Of a DNA stretch of 64,000 nucleotides, positions 42,415-51,353 are shown in pieces; positions within the stretch are counted from its first letter, which is position 1; every line of letters starts with the position of its first letter. The DNA is from CAVYXK01 sp963772445. Lineage in GTDB: Bacteria; Pseudomonadota; Alphaproteobacteria; Acetobacterales; Acetobacteraceae. The position numbers and the translations under genes are program-made. Location: the NCBI GenBank assembly GCA_963772445.1, contig CAVYXK010000001.1, positions 310,001-374,000 of the forward strand. The letters run 5' to 3'. Under the pieces are notes generated by a model. The model worked only from the letters and a program-made list of their open reading frames with translations. It did not search any database and was not told the DNA's origin.

Positions 42415-45117
42415 ATGGCCGGCTCCCACCCCTCCCGTACCCAAGACCCACCGCCCACCCTGGACCCTCAAATCCCAGCCGCCGCCCCCGGCCCGAGGAG
42501 CTTGTCCCCGACCCCCGACCCCTCGGGGGCATCCCCCGCCATGGCGCAATGGTTCGCTCTTAAATCCGGCCACCCGGACGCGCTGCTATTCCTCCGCATG
42601 GGCGATTTTTACGAACTCTTCTTCGCCGACGCCGAGGCCGCCGCCGCGGCCCTCGACATCGCGCTCACCGCCCGCGGCGAGCACGCCGGCGCCCCCATCC
42701 CGATGTGCGGCGTCCCCGTCCACGCCGCGGATGCCTATCTCGCCCGCCTGATCCGCCGTGGCTTCCGGGTCGCCGTCGCCGAGCAGATGGAGGACCCCAA
42801 GAAGCGCACCGGTAAAGCCCCGATCCGCCGCGAGGTGATCCGCCTTGTCACCCCCGGAACCCTTACTGAAGAGACGCTGCTGGAGGCCGGCCGTCCCAAC
42901 CTGCTGCTCGCCCTGGCCCACGGCACGGACACCATCGGCTCCGCCTGGCTCGATGTCTCAACTGGCCTGTTCGAAACCGCCGCCCTTCCGCCGGCCGACC
43001 TCCCGGCCCTGCTCGGCCGCTTGGAACCAGCGGAAATCCTTGCCCCCGCCACCATCAAACTGGGCGAGCACGAACCCAAGCGTGGCCCCGAGACGCAAGC
43101 CTCTCCTCCGCTGGTCTCTCGCCGGCGACTGGCCGAAACATTCGGCGCCGCCAGCCTCGATGCCTTCGGCAGCTTCACTGATGCCGAAGCCGTGGCCGCC
43201 GCCCTCGCCGTCGATTACGTCCGTACCACCCAATCCGGTGCGCTTCCGCGCCTCGCCCGCCCCGCCCCGCAGGGTCAGGCTGGCGTGCTGGCGATGGACG
43301 CCGCCACCCGCGCCAGCCTGGAAATCCTGCGCGCCCGCGACCCCGATTCGCCTCACTGTTTACTGCGAATTATTCGCCATACGCACACCGCGGCCGGTTC
43401 CCGCACCCTCGCCGCATGGCTCTCGGCCCCACTCACTGACGCCGCCGAGATTGCCCGCCGCCAGGATGTGTGGGGCTGGCTGCTCGCCAACCCCGATGCG
43501 GCCGACCGCCTGCGCGACGCGCTCCGCACCGCGCCTGACATCGCCCGCGCGCTCGCCCGCCTTTCGCTGAACCGCGGCGGCCCGCGCGACCTGGCCGCGT
43601 TGCGCGACGGGCTTGCCGCCGCCCGCGCCGCGGCCGAAGCCCTAACGGGCCCGCTACCCGCCCTCCTTGCCGACGCCCGGGCCTCCCTCGCCATTGACCC
43701 GAGCCTGCAACAGACCCTCACGGCCGCTCTCACCGACCTGGCACCGATCAGACTGGATGACGGCGAGAGCATCCGTCCGGGCTTCGATCCCACACTGGAC
43801 GCCGAGCGGGCCCTGCGCGACGACAGCCGCCGCATCCTCGTGACGCTCCAACTCGACTATGCGCAGCGTTATGGGGTGGCGAGCCTCAAGATCCGCCATC
43901 ACGCCCAGCTCGGCTATGTTATCGAGGCACCGGCGCAAGCCGTTGAAAAACTGCGAGAGCACCCGGAGCTGACGCTGCGCCAGGGCATGGCAAACGGCGC
44001 TCGCTTCAGCACCCCGGAGCTCGCCGAGCTTGACCGCCGGATCGCCGAGGCCGCCGAACGCGCCGCCGCGAGGGAACGCGCCGTCTTTGCCCATCTGGTC
44101 CGCACCGTGCTCGAACACGCCGAAAGCCTCGCCGCCTGCGCGGACGCCCTTGCCCTGCTCGACGTTGCCCAATCCGCGGCCACTCTCGCCCGCCCCGGCA
44201 CCTGGTGCCGCCCAATCGTCACCGGGGACGAGGCGTTTCAGGTGAAACGCGGTCGGCACCCCGTGGTCGAGGCAGCACTTGCCGGCCGAGCCGCCTTCGT
44301 TCCCAACGACTGTGATCTCTCCCCGGATCGCCGACTGCTCCTGCTCACCGGTCCCAACATGGCCGGCAAATCGACGTTTCTTCGGCAGAATGCCCTAATG
44401 GTCGTGCTTGCCCAGGCGGGGCTGCCGGTGCCGGCGGAACGCGCTGAAATCGGCCTTGTCGATCGGCTGTTCAGCCGCGTGGGCGCCGCCGATGATCTCG
44501 CCCGCGGCCGCTCCACCTTTATGGTTGAGATGACCGAAACGTCCGCCATCCTGCACCAAGCCGGTCCGCGCTCGCTCGTCGTCGTGGATGAGATCGGCCG
44601 CGGGACAGCGACGCTCGATGGGCTCGCTATTGCCTGGGCGGTGCTCGAGGCACTGCACGGCGCCATTCGCTGCCGCACAATTTTTGCCACACATTTCCAC
44701 GAACTGGCGGAACTCTCTGAACGTCTGCCGCGGCTTCGGCCGCACACCATGCGCGTGAAGGAGTGGAGGCGATCGGTGGTGTTCCTGCACGAGGTGGCGG
44801 AGGGCGCGGCGGGCCGGTCCTGGGGAGTGCACGTAGCGGAACTCGCCGGCGTGCCGGCCCCCGTCGTCCGCCGGGCGGCGGCGTTGCTCGGCTCGCTCGA
44901 GCGACAGAGTGGAACCGCCGGCCCCCTTGCCGCATTGCCGCTATTCGCCGCCACCGCTTCCCCGGAGCTTCAGGACCCGCCATCTGGCTCAGAACCCGAC
45001 CCGGTCGTTGCGGCACTGGCCGAACTGGACCCGGACCGCCTCACCCCGCGCGAGGCACTGGATGCGCTGTATCGCCTGAAAGCGCTGCTGCCGGTTTGCG
45101 GGACCGGCGCGGCATAG
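42415..45117 (+). CDS. mutS: DNA mismatch repair ATPase MutS
   Basis: MutS recognises mismatches and starts repair. Domain I contains the mismatch-contacting FYELFF and MCGVP (residues about 60-100). The ATPase domain has Walker A GPNMAGKSTFLRQ (about residue 649) and SLVVVDEIGRGTATLDGLAIAW, and the signature THFHEL. Length is 900 aa from the ATG at 42415, giving a Pro-rich N-terminal extension; an internal ATG at 42541 (MAQWFALK) would start too abruptly for domain I. Neither start has a good ribosome binding site, so the true start is uncertain. glnD follows after 14 bases. Confidence 0.95.
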   Translation: MAGSHPSRTQDPPPTLDPQIPAAAPGPRSLSPTPDPSGASPAMAQWFALKSGHPDALLFLRMGDFYELFFADAEAAAAALDIALTARGEHAGAPIPMCGVPVHAADAYLARLIRRGFRVAVAEQMEDPKKRTGKAPIRREVIRLVTPGTLTEETLLEAGRPNLLLALAHGTDTIGSAWLDVSTGLFETAALPPADLPALLGRLEPAEILAPATIKLGEHEPKRGPETQASPPLVSRRRLAETFGAASLDAFGSFTDAEAVAAALAVDYVRTTQSGALPRLARPAPQGQAGVLAMDAATRASLEILRARDPDSPHCLLRIIRHTHTAAGSRTLAAWLSAPLTDAAEIARRQDVWGWLLANPDAADRLRDALRTAPDIARALARLSLNRGGPRDLAALRDGLAAARAAAEALTGPLPALLADARASLAIDPSLQQTLTAALTDLAPIRLDDGESIRPGFDPTLDAERALRDDSRRILVTLQLDYAQRYGVASLKIRHHAQLGYVIEAPAQAVEKLREHPELTLRQGMANGARFSTPELAELDRRIAEAAERAAARERAVFAHLVRTVLEHAESLAACADALALLDVAQSAATLARPGTWCRPIVTGDEAFQVKRGRHPVVEAALAGRAAFVPNDCDLSPDRRLLLLTGPNMAGKSTFLRQNALMVVLAQAGLPVPAERAEIGLVDRLFSRVGAADDLARGRSTFMVEMTETSAILHQAGPRSLVVVDEIGRGTATLDGLAIAWAVLEALHGAIRCRTIFATHFHELAELSERLPRLRPHTMRVKEWRRSVVFLHEVAEGAAGRSWGVHVAELAGVPAPVVRRAAALLGSLERQSGTAGPLAALPLFAATASPELQDPPSGSEPDPVVAALAELDPDRLTPREALDALYRLKALLPVCGTGAA

Positions 45118-45131
45118 GTACGGTTCCGCCA

Positions 45132-47900
45132 ATGCTGACGCCGACCGCCCCTCTGCCGGACAGCCCCGATGCCGCCGCCGCAGTGCTGTCGGAGGCCCTG
45201 ACTTCGTTCGCCGGCGGACCGGGGGTGGCGCGCAGCGCCGCTCTCGGCGCCTTCCGCCGCCATTTGGCGCGCATTCAGGCCCATGTGCAGCACTCGTTCG
45301 AGCAGGACCAGATCAGCGGCCTGCAAGCCGCCCGCCTGCTGGCCCGGTTGATCGACACGCTGATCGCCGCTCTGCTCGACCACGCCGCCGCCGTTCTGGG
45401 CGAGCCCGAGACGCTTAGCGTCGCGGCGACCGGCGGCTATGGGCGCGGCACCCTGGCCCCGTTCAGCGACATCGACCTGTTATTCCTCACCCCCCACAAG
45501 CCGGCCCCGCACACGCTGCAAGTGGTCGAATACATGCTGTATTTTCTGTGGGATCTCGGACTGAAGGTCGGCCACGCGACGCGCTCCGTGGAAGAGTGCC
45601 TGAGCGAAGCCGCGAAGGACACCACCATCCGCACCTCGCTCCTCGACGCGCGTCACCTCGCCGGCGACGAGGCACTATTCGATCGCTTCCACGACCGCTT
45701 CCGTGCCGTCAACCAGCAGGACGGAGCTGCCGACTTCATCCACACCAAGCAGGCCGAGCGCAACGCCCGTCACAAGAAGTTCGGCGACAGCCCCTTCGTC
45801 GTCGAGCCGAACATCAAGGAAGGGCGCGGCGGGCTGCGCGACCTGCAGACACTCTATTGGATCGCCCGCTACGTGTTCGACACCCAGACAATGGGCGAGC
45901 TCGCCGAAGTCGGCGGCATCCTGTCCGAGACCGAGGCCCGGCACGCAAGGCGGTCCTGGGAGTTCCTGTGGACGGTGCGGTTCCACCTCCATTACGTCGC
46001 CGGCCGGGCGGAGGAGCGGCTGACCTTCGACCTCCAGCCGGTGGTCGGGGCGCGCATGGGCTACACGAGGCACGGCCGCCAGGACGGGGTGGAGCGCTTC
46101 ATGCGCCACTATTTCCTCACCGCCCGCGACGTGGTGAGGCTGACCCGGGTGCTGGAGCCGGCCATCCTGCGCGCCGCCCTTGGTCCCCCGGCAATCGCTG
46201 CCGAGGCTGACCGGACGCTGGTCGCGGCCGGGTTCGTTCTGGCCGATGGGAAGCTGCTGCCGATCCAAGGCCGCGATTTCGATGCCGAGCCGATCCAGAT
46301 GCTGCGCATCCTGAAGGTGGCTCGCGACCGCGGCCTCAGCCTGCATCCGCTGGCCATCCGCTCGCTGATCCGCAACGAGCGGGCGGCGGTCAGGCTGCGC
46401 GGCGACCCCGAGGCGGCCCGGCTGTTCATGAAACTGCTGTGCGGTCGGGACAGCGCAAGCTGGCTCAGTGTCCTGAACGAGAGCGGCGTGCTCAGCCGCC
46501 TGCTTCCTGACTGGGCGCGCATCGTCGGGCAGATGCAGTTCGATACGTATCACGTGTTCACCGTCGATGAGCATACGATCGAGGCCATCCGGGTGCTGAA
46601 CATGCTGGAGCGGGGCGAACTGGCCGAGATCGCGCCGGTCGCCTCGGGGCTGGTGGCGCATATCCAGTCGCGCCGCGCGCTCTATCTGGCGATGCTGCTG
46701 CACGACATTGCCAAGGGCCGCGGCGGCGATCATTCGGCGCTGGGCGCCGAAATCGCGCTCCAGATCGGCCCGGAACTGGGATTGAGCGCCGAAGAAACCG
46801 AGACCGTTTCCTGGCTCGTGCTGCACCACCTGTTGCTGAGCGAGACCGCGTTCAAGCGCGATATCGACGATCCGAAGACGATCCTCGACCTCGCCGATAC
46901 TATCCAGTCGCCGGAGCGGCTACGGCTTTTGCTGGTGCTGACCGTGGCCGACATGCGGGCGGTCTCGCCCAAGGTGTGGAACGGGTGGAAGGCGACCCTG
47001 CTGCGCGAGCTCTACTCGCGGGTCGCCGAGGTGCTGGAGGGCGCGCTTTCCACCACTGAACGAGACGTGCGGGTGGCACGGGCAAAAGAGGCCGCCGCCA
47101 GCCTGCTCGCCGACTGGCCCGCAGCGGAGATCGAGCGCTTCGCCTCCCTCGGCTATCCCGGCTATTGGCTCTCCTTCGATCCCGAGACGCATGCGCGGCA
47201 TGCCCGGCTGATGCGGGAGGCCGAGCAGCGGGGCGCTCCGCTGACGGTGGATACCCAGCCGCTGCCCGCCCGCGCGGTGACCGAGGTCACCGTCTATTGC
47301 GCCGACCACGCCGGGCTGTTCACCAAGATCTCCGGGGCGCTCGCGGTTGCCGGTGCGTCGATCGTCGATGCGCGGATCCATACGATGACCAACGGGATGG
47401 CGCTCGACACGTTCTGGATCCAGGACGCGGCCGGCGGTGCCTTCGACGCGCCGCACCGGCTGGCGCGGCTCTCCGCCCTGATCGAACAGGCGCTGTCGGG
47501 GCGGTTGCGGCTGGAGACCGAGATCCACCGCGTCTCCAAGCTTTTGCTCGGCCGGCGGCTGCACGCCATCCACGTGCCGCCGCGCGTGGTGATCGACAAT
47601 CACGCCTCTCACACCCACACCGTGATCGAGGTGAACGGCCGTGATCGTCCCGGACTGCTGCATGACGTGACCGCCGCTATCAGCGAGCAAGGGCTGCAGA
47701 TCGCATCGGCCCATGTCACGACCTATGGCGTGCGGGCGGTCGATGTGTTTTACGTGAAGGACGTGTTCGGCCTGAAGGTGGAGAACGAGCGGAAGCTGCA
47801 GCAATTGCGCGAGGCGCTGCTACGCGCGCTGGCCAGTCCAGACGAAGAGCCTCCCGCGGTTCCTGCCCGGCGCCGGCGCCGCCGGGCAGGGGGCGAGTGA
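45132..47900 (+). CDS. glnD: Bifunctional [protein-PII] uridylyltransferase/uridylyl-removing enzyme
   Basis: GlnD senses glutamine and uridylylates or de-uridylylates PII, controlling nitrogen metabolism. The 922-aa protein has the nucleotidyltransferase motif ATGGYGRGTLAPFSDIDLLF (about 97-116), the PII-UTase region NIKEGRGGLRDLQTLYWIA, the HD hydrolase motif LAMLLHDIAKGRGGDHS (about 518-534) and two ACT domains (VTVYCADHAGLFTKISGAL and VIEVNGRDRPGLLHDVTAAI). All domains are intact. The ATG at 45132 gives the normal length; the frame is open upstream within mutS. The mutS-glnD order is common in alphaproteobacteria. Confidence 0.96.
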   Translation: MLTPTAPLPDSPDAAAAVLSEALTSFAGGPGVARSAALGAFRRHLARIQAHVQHSFEQDQISGLQAARLLARLIDTLIAALLDHAAAVLGEPETLSVAATGGYGRGTLAPFSDIDLLFLTPHKPAPHTLQVVEYMLYFLWDLGLKVGHATRSVEECLSEAAKDTTIRTSLLDARHLAGDEALFDRFHDRFRAVNQQDGAADFIHTKQAERNARHKKFGDSPFVVEPNIKEGRGGLRDLQTLYWIARYVFDTQTMGELAEVGGILSETEARHARRSWEFLWTVRFHLHYVAGRAEERLTFDLQPVVGARMGYTRHGRQDGVERFMRHYFLTARDVVRLTRVLEPAILRAALGPPAIAAEADRTLVAAGFVLADGKLLPIQGRDFDAEPIQMLRILKVARDRGLSLHPLAIRSLIRNERAAVRLRGDPEAARLFMKLLCGRDSASWLSVLNESGVLSRLLPDWARIVGQMQFDTYHVFTVDEHTIEAIRVLNMLERGELAEIAPVASGLVAHIQSRRALYLAMLLHDIAKGRGGDHSALGAEIALQIGPELGLSAEETETVSWLVLHHLLLSETAFKRDIDDPKTILDLADTIQSPERLRLLLVLTVADMRAVSPKVWNGWKATLLRELYSRVAEVLEGALSTTERDVRVARAKEAAASLLADWPAAEIERFASLGYPGYWLSFDPETHARHARLMREAEQRGAPLTVDTQPLPARAVTEVTVYCADHAGLFTKISGALAVAGASIVDARIHTMTNGMALDTFWIQDAAGGAFDAPHRLARLSALIEQALSGRLRLETEIHRVSKLLLGRRLHAIHVPPRVVIDNHASHTHTVIEVNGRDRPGLLHDVTAAISEQGLQIASAHVTTYGVRAVDVFYVKDVFGLKVENERKLQQLREALLRALASPDEEPPAVPARRRRRRAGGE

Positions 47901-47959
47901 TTCACCTGCAGAGCGGGAGAGGTGGACTCTGATTCCGCCCCTAGGCCGCTCTCAACGGC

Positions 47960-49003
47960 TCAGCTATTCGGCCCGCGTTCCATCGACACCGGTTGCCAGC
48001 GGCGCAGATCGGAGCGCAGCAGGACCGATGGGTTGACGCAGCTCATCGGCCAACGTCCGGTCAACACCAGCGCCAGCTCCCGCCCGACATGCCGCTTGCG
48101 CGCGGGGTCGAAGCGCGACGAAGCCGAAGCAACATGCGCCGAGAGCGTCACGTTGTTCATTTTCAGCAGTGGGTTGTTGTGTCCCGGCGGCTCGGTTTCC
48201 AGCACGTCGAGCGCCGCGTGTGCGATCCAGCCTTCCTCCAGCGCGCGGATCAGCCCGGCTTCCTGTACGGTAGGGCCGCGACCGACATTCACGAAGATCG
48301 CGCTCGGCTTCATCATGCGGAAGTGCTTCTCCTTCAGCATGCCTTCTGCCTCGGGCGTGGCGGGTGCGTGCATGGATACGAAGTCGGATTCGCGCAGCAC
48401 CTCTTCCAGCGTGGCCGGCAGCACGTCGTGCTCGATCATCACGAGTTCTTCGATATAGGGATCGTACGCCATCAGTCGCAGGCCAAACGGCTTGGCGCGC
48501 CGGGCGACGGCGCGAGCGACGTGGCCGAACGCGATGAAGCCGAGCGTCTGGCCCATCAGGCGGGGGAACTTCAACAGCGCCGGGCGCCCCTCGCGCCAGC
48601 GGCCCTCGCGCACCATGCGGTCCTGCTCGACCACGCGCCGGAATCCGGCGAGCAGCAGTGCCATCGCCTGGTCAGCGACCTCCTCGATGAACGTGTCGGG
48701 GCAGTTGGTCACCGGGATGCCGCGCGCGGTGGCGGCGTCGATATCGACGCTATCCACGCCGACAGAGCCGAGCGCGAGGACTTTGCACTTCTCCAACCCG
48801 TCGATGACTTTCTTGGTGAAGCGCATGCCCTTGACATAGACTGCGTCGGCATCGCGGGCGAAGGCGACGAAGCCATTTTCGTCCGCCGGTCCTTCGACGA
48901 TCTCGGCATCGATGCCTTCGAGCCCTTCCATTTCGTAGTCATAGCCACCGCCGGCCACGGTGAAGCTTGCCCCTGCCGGGGTCGCGATCTTGTATTTCGC
49001 CAT
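47960..49003 (-). CDS. D-isomer-specific 2-hydroxyacid dehydrogenase
   Basis: A 347-aa NAD-dependent dehydrogenase. The cofactor-binding segment is QTLGFIAFGHVARAVARRAKPFG; catalytic residues are Arg in VNVGRGPTVQEAG, Glu in LDVLETEPPGHNNP and His in LSAHVASAS. CPDTFIEEVADQAMALLLAGFRR is the usual entry to the nucleotide domain. It is last in the block of dehydratase, lactonase and transporter genes, so it probably reduces or oxidises an acid from that pathway. Only 20 bases separate it from the dehydratase. Confidence 0.92.
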   Translation of the reverse strand: MAKYKIATPAGASFTVAGGGYDYEMEGLEGIDAEIVEGPADENGFVAFARDADAVYVKGMRFTKKVIDGLEKCKVLALGSVGVDSVDIDAATARGIPVTNCPDTFIEEVADQAMALLLAGFRRVVEQDRMVREGRWREGRPALLKFPRLMGQTLGFIAFGHVARAVARRAKPFGLRLMAYDPYIEELVMIEHDVLPATLEEVLRESDFVSMHAPATPEAEGMLKEKHFRMMKPSAIFVNVGRGPTVQEAGLIRALEEGWIAHAALDVLETEPPGHNNPLLKMNNVTLSAHVASASSRFDPARKRHVGRELALVLTGRWPMSCVNPSVLLRSDLRRWQPVSMERGPNS

Positions 49004-49023
49004 GCTGACTGTCTCCTGTGTCC

Positions 49024-50199
49024 CTAGCCCTTCGGCGGACGCGCACGCACCGCCTTCTCGTTCACTTCGATGCCCCAGCCCGGCTTCAGCGGCAATACCA
49101 GCTCGCCGTTCTCGATCACCGGCACCGAATCATAGAATTCGTCGCGCCAGGGCGCGCTATCGATATCGATCTCCATGATCCGGAAGTTCGGCACGGCGGC
49201 ACTGAAATGCGCGCTGATCGCACTGCAGAGATGGCCATAGAAATTGTGCGGCGCGACATTGGTTTCGTACACGTCGGCCATGGCGGCGATCTTCAGCGAT
49301 TCAGCCAGGCCGTTCCAGATCACATCGATGATTGCCACGTCCTGGGCGTAGTTCTCGAAATATGGCTTGAACTCGCGCCGCCCATGCAGCGTCTCGCATG
49401 AAGCGACGGGACATGGCGCATCGCGCCGGATCAGCGCCAGCGACGGTGCATCGTGCGTGTCGACTTCAAGCCAGGTCAGTCGGGCCGGCGCCACGGCGTC
49501 GGCGATGCGACGGAAACCCTCGGTCTTGAAGTGGAAGTTGATGTCGAGCATCAGCCCCATCTCCGGGCCGATCGCCTCGCGAATGGCGGTGAGCTGACGT
49601 GTTGCCGCATCGCGCACGCGGTTGTCCCAGTTTAGCTCCGGCCAACCGGGGGTACGGCCGAACCCGGGGCTGAAGCTTGCCAGCATGTTGCCGTCCGACA
49701 GCAGGATATTGGTCTTCAGCGCTTTGAACCCGCGCGCCTTCACCTCCGCGGCGTGGCGCGCCAGATCATCGTAGCTGTGGAGCGGCGGTACGCCCATCAG
49801 CGCGTGGCTGCGTACGCGATAAGTCCCGAAATGCGACCAATAGACGGGGATACGCTCGCGCACCGGGCCGCCGAACAGCGCACAGACCGGCACCCCATAC
49901 GCCTTGCCGGTTATGTCGAGCAGCGCGTTCTCGATCGCGGCGATCGCCTGCTGGTTGATCCCGCCGCGCGACTGGCGCGTGAGGACGTGCAGATGCGCGG
50001 TAATCGCCTCGTACCGGCGAGGATCGCGGCCGATCAGCACCGGTGCGAGGCCGTTGATCACGTCGGCGAGACCGGTGCTGCCGAAGCTCTCGTTGAACTC
50101 TGACCAGCCGGTAATGCCATCGCTGGTGGTGACCTTCAGATAGGAGAACATCCGCCAGCCGGCATCGGCCCGCAAAGTCTCCAGGCGTTCGATCTTCAT
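49024..50199 (-). CDS. Mandelate racemase/muconate lactonizing (enolase superfamily) enzyme
   Basis: A 391-aa enolase-superfamily protein. Metal-site segments are LMLDINFHF (Asp), LTWLEVDTHDAPSL (Glu) and VASCETLHGRRE (Glu); the late His is in NVAPHNFYGHLCSA. The barrel Lys segment GFKALKTNILLSDGN is present. It belongs with sugar-acid dehydratases or racemases, distinct from the 16.4 kb paralogue. The ATG at 50199 follows CTGGAGGCAGC, so the upstream in-frame start at 50355 is rejected. It is followed by the 2-hydroxyacid dehydrogenase. Confidence 0.88.
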   Translation of the reverse strand: MKIERLETLRADAGWRMFSYLKVTTSDGITGWSEFNESFGSTGLADVINGLAPVLIGRDPRRYEAITAHLHVLTRQSRGGINQQAIAAIENALLDITGKAYGVPVCALFGGPVRERIPVYWSHFGTYRVRSHALMGVPPLHSYDDLARHAAEVKARGFKALKTNILLSDGNMLASFSPGFGRTPGWPELNWDNRVRDAATRQLTAIREAIGPEMGLMLDINFHFKTEGFRRIADAVAPARLTWLEVDTHDAPSLALIRRDAPCPVASCETLHGRREFKPYFENYAQDVAIIDVIWNGLAESLKIAAMADVYETNVAPHNFYGHLCSAISAHFSAAVPNFRIMEIDIDSAPWRDEFYDSVPVIENGELVLPLKPGWGIEVNEKAVRARPPKG

Positions 50200-50545
50200 G
50201 CTGCCTCCAGGGAGGATTGTTGAGGCGTGCGCGGGTTGGCTAGTGGCCTCACCGCGGCGGTCATGCTCGAGCTGTGATACCCTCGTGAACAGGTGGCTGG
50301 CATTTTCCGCCGCCTTGGCTGCGACGTAAAGCCGGGCCAGCTTGGCGGGTTTCACAAGCGGCGTCGGTGCACTTGCCGTTCATAGTTTTTCAACACGGAG
50401 GAAGAACGGAGGCTCACGAAGGGCCACGGAGTTTCGGCTATATTTGTCAAAGCGCAGGCATCGCCGTTTGAAACGTCCTCCGTGGCACACCGTGGTCCTC
50501 GCACGTGCTCCGTGTTGAAAGCTCACTTGCTCAGCTCCGTGAAAT
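50200..50545 (-). other. Intergenic gap containing a long palindrome
   Basis: No gene is visible between the lactonase stop and the dehydratase start. The palindromic element at 50386-50520 fills much of it; the rest may hold a promoter for the dehydratase. Confidence 0.5.
50386..50520. repeat. 135-bp palindromic intergenic element
   Basis: The outer arms TTTCAACACGGAG (50388-50400) and CTCCGTGTTGAAA (50508-50520) are perfect 13-base complements. Inner arms GCCACGGAG and CTCCGTGGC pair again, leaving a loop of about 45 bases. The CACGGAG core occurs several times inside. It looks like a dispersed palindromic repeat and could form a large hairpin in the mRNA between the lactonase and dehydratase genes. 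Confidence 0.7.
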
Positions 50546-51349
50546 TCAACCAACGGGATCCGCGTCCAGCCGCACGGCCACGCCTTCCAGTCCGGCGGCA
50601 GCCGCCGGATAACGCGCCAGCACCAGCGGGTCATGACCCGGAATTATGTTGTCCGGCCGGCTCGCCAGCCGTCGCAGCGTGTCATACCCTTCAAGCGTCT
50701 CTTCGAGATTGTGCAGGATCGGAAACGCCCGCCCTTCCTCCATATTCGCGTAGAAATGACTGGCATCCGCCGCCAGCACCATCCAGCCGCGGCGAGTCCG
50801 CACCCGCACCACCTGCAAGCCCTTGCTGTGACCGCCGACGTGATGCACCGACAGGCCGGGGGCGATCTCCTCGGCACCGTCGTGGAACCGCACGCGGCCG
50901 GCAAAGACCTTGTGCAGCATCGCCACCACGTCGTCTTCCTCGAATGCGACGCGCAGGCCAGCGTGGCACATGCAACGGCCGGTGCAGTATGCCATCTCGC
51001 GATCCTGCAGATGATACCGCGCACGCGGGAACAGGTCGTAATTGCCGCAATGGTCGTAGTGCATATGCGACACGATCACATCCTCAATCGTGTCCGGCTC
51101 GACGCCTACGGCTTTCAGTCCGACCGCCGGAGACCGCAGGAACTCCCGCCCACGCTTCCGTCCCATCGCGGCGTCGAACCCGGTATCCAGGATGAACGTC
51201 TTCTTCGCCCCCTTGATCGCCCACACGAAGTAATCGAGCGGCATTGGCGCATCATGCGGGTCCCCACCCAGGAAATTGCCCGACCGTCGCGCCAGCGCGT
51301 TATGGGCGTAGCGCACGGCATAAAGTTCGTAGATGTCCGTCTCGCTCAT
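50546..51349 (-). CDS. Metallo-beta-lactamase-fold lactonase (AHL lactonase-like)
   Basis: A 267-aa MBL-fold protein of the N-acyl homoserine lactonase-like group. The dinuclear zinc motif is IVSHMHYDHCGNYDLFP, with further ligands in VHHVGGHSKGLQVV (His), VLAADASHFYANM (Asp) and NIIPGHDPL (His). The start ATG lies four bases after the substrate-binding protein stop. Linked to a transporter, a dehydratase and a dehydrogenase, its more likely job is opening a lactone nutrient than quenching a quorum signal, although the latter cannot be excluded. Confidence 0.9.
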   Translation of the reverse strand: MSETDIYELYAVRYAHNALARRSGNFLGGDPHDAPMPLDYFVWAIKGAKKTFILDTGFDAAMGRKRGREFLRSPAVGLKAVGVEPDTIEDVIVSHMHYDHCGNYDLFPRARYHLQDREMAYCTGRCMCHAGLRVAFEEDDVVAMLHKVFAGRVRFHDGAEEIAPGLSVHHVGGHSKGLQVVRVRTRRGWMVLAADASHFYANMEEGRAFPILHNLEETLEGYDTLRRLASRPDNIIPGHDPLVLARYPAAAAGLEGVAVRLDADPVG

Positions 51350-51353
51350 GCGT

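Noticed and set aside
44763..45131. N-terminal extension of glnD reading into mutS
   Set aside because: The ATG at 45132 gives the normal GlnD start and the upstream frame is only a mutS shadow.
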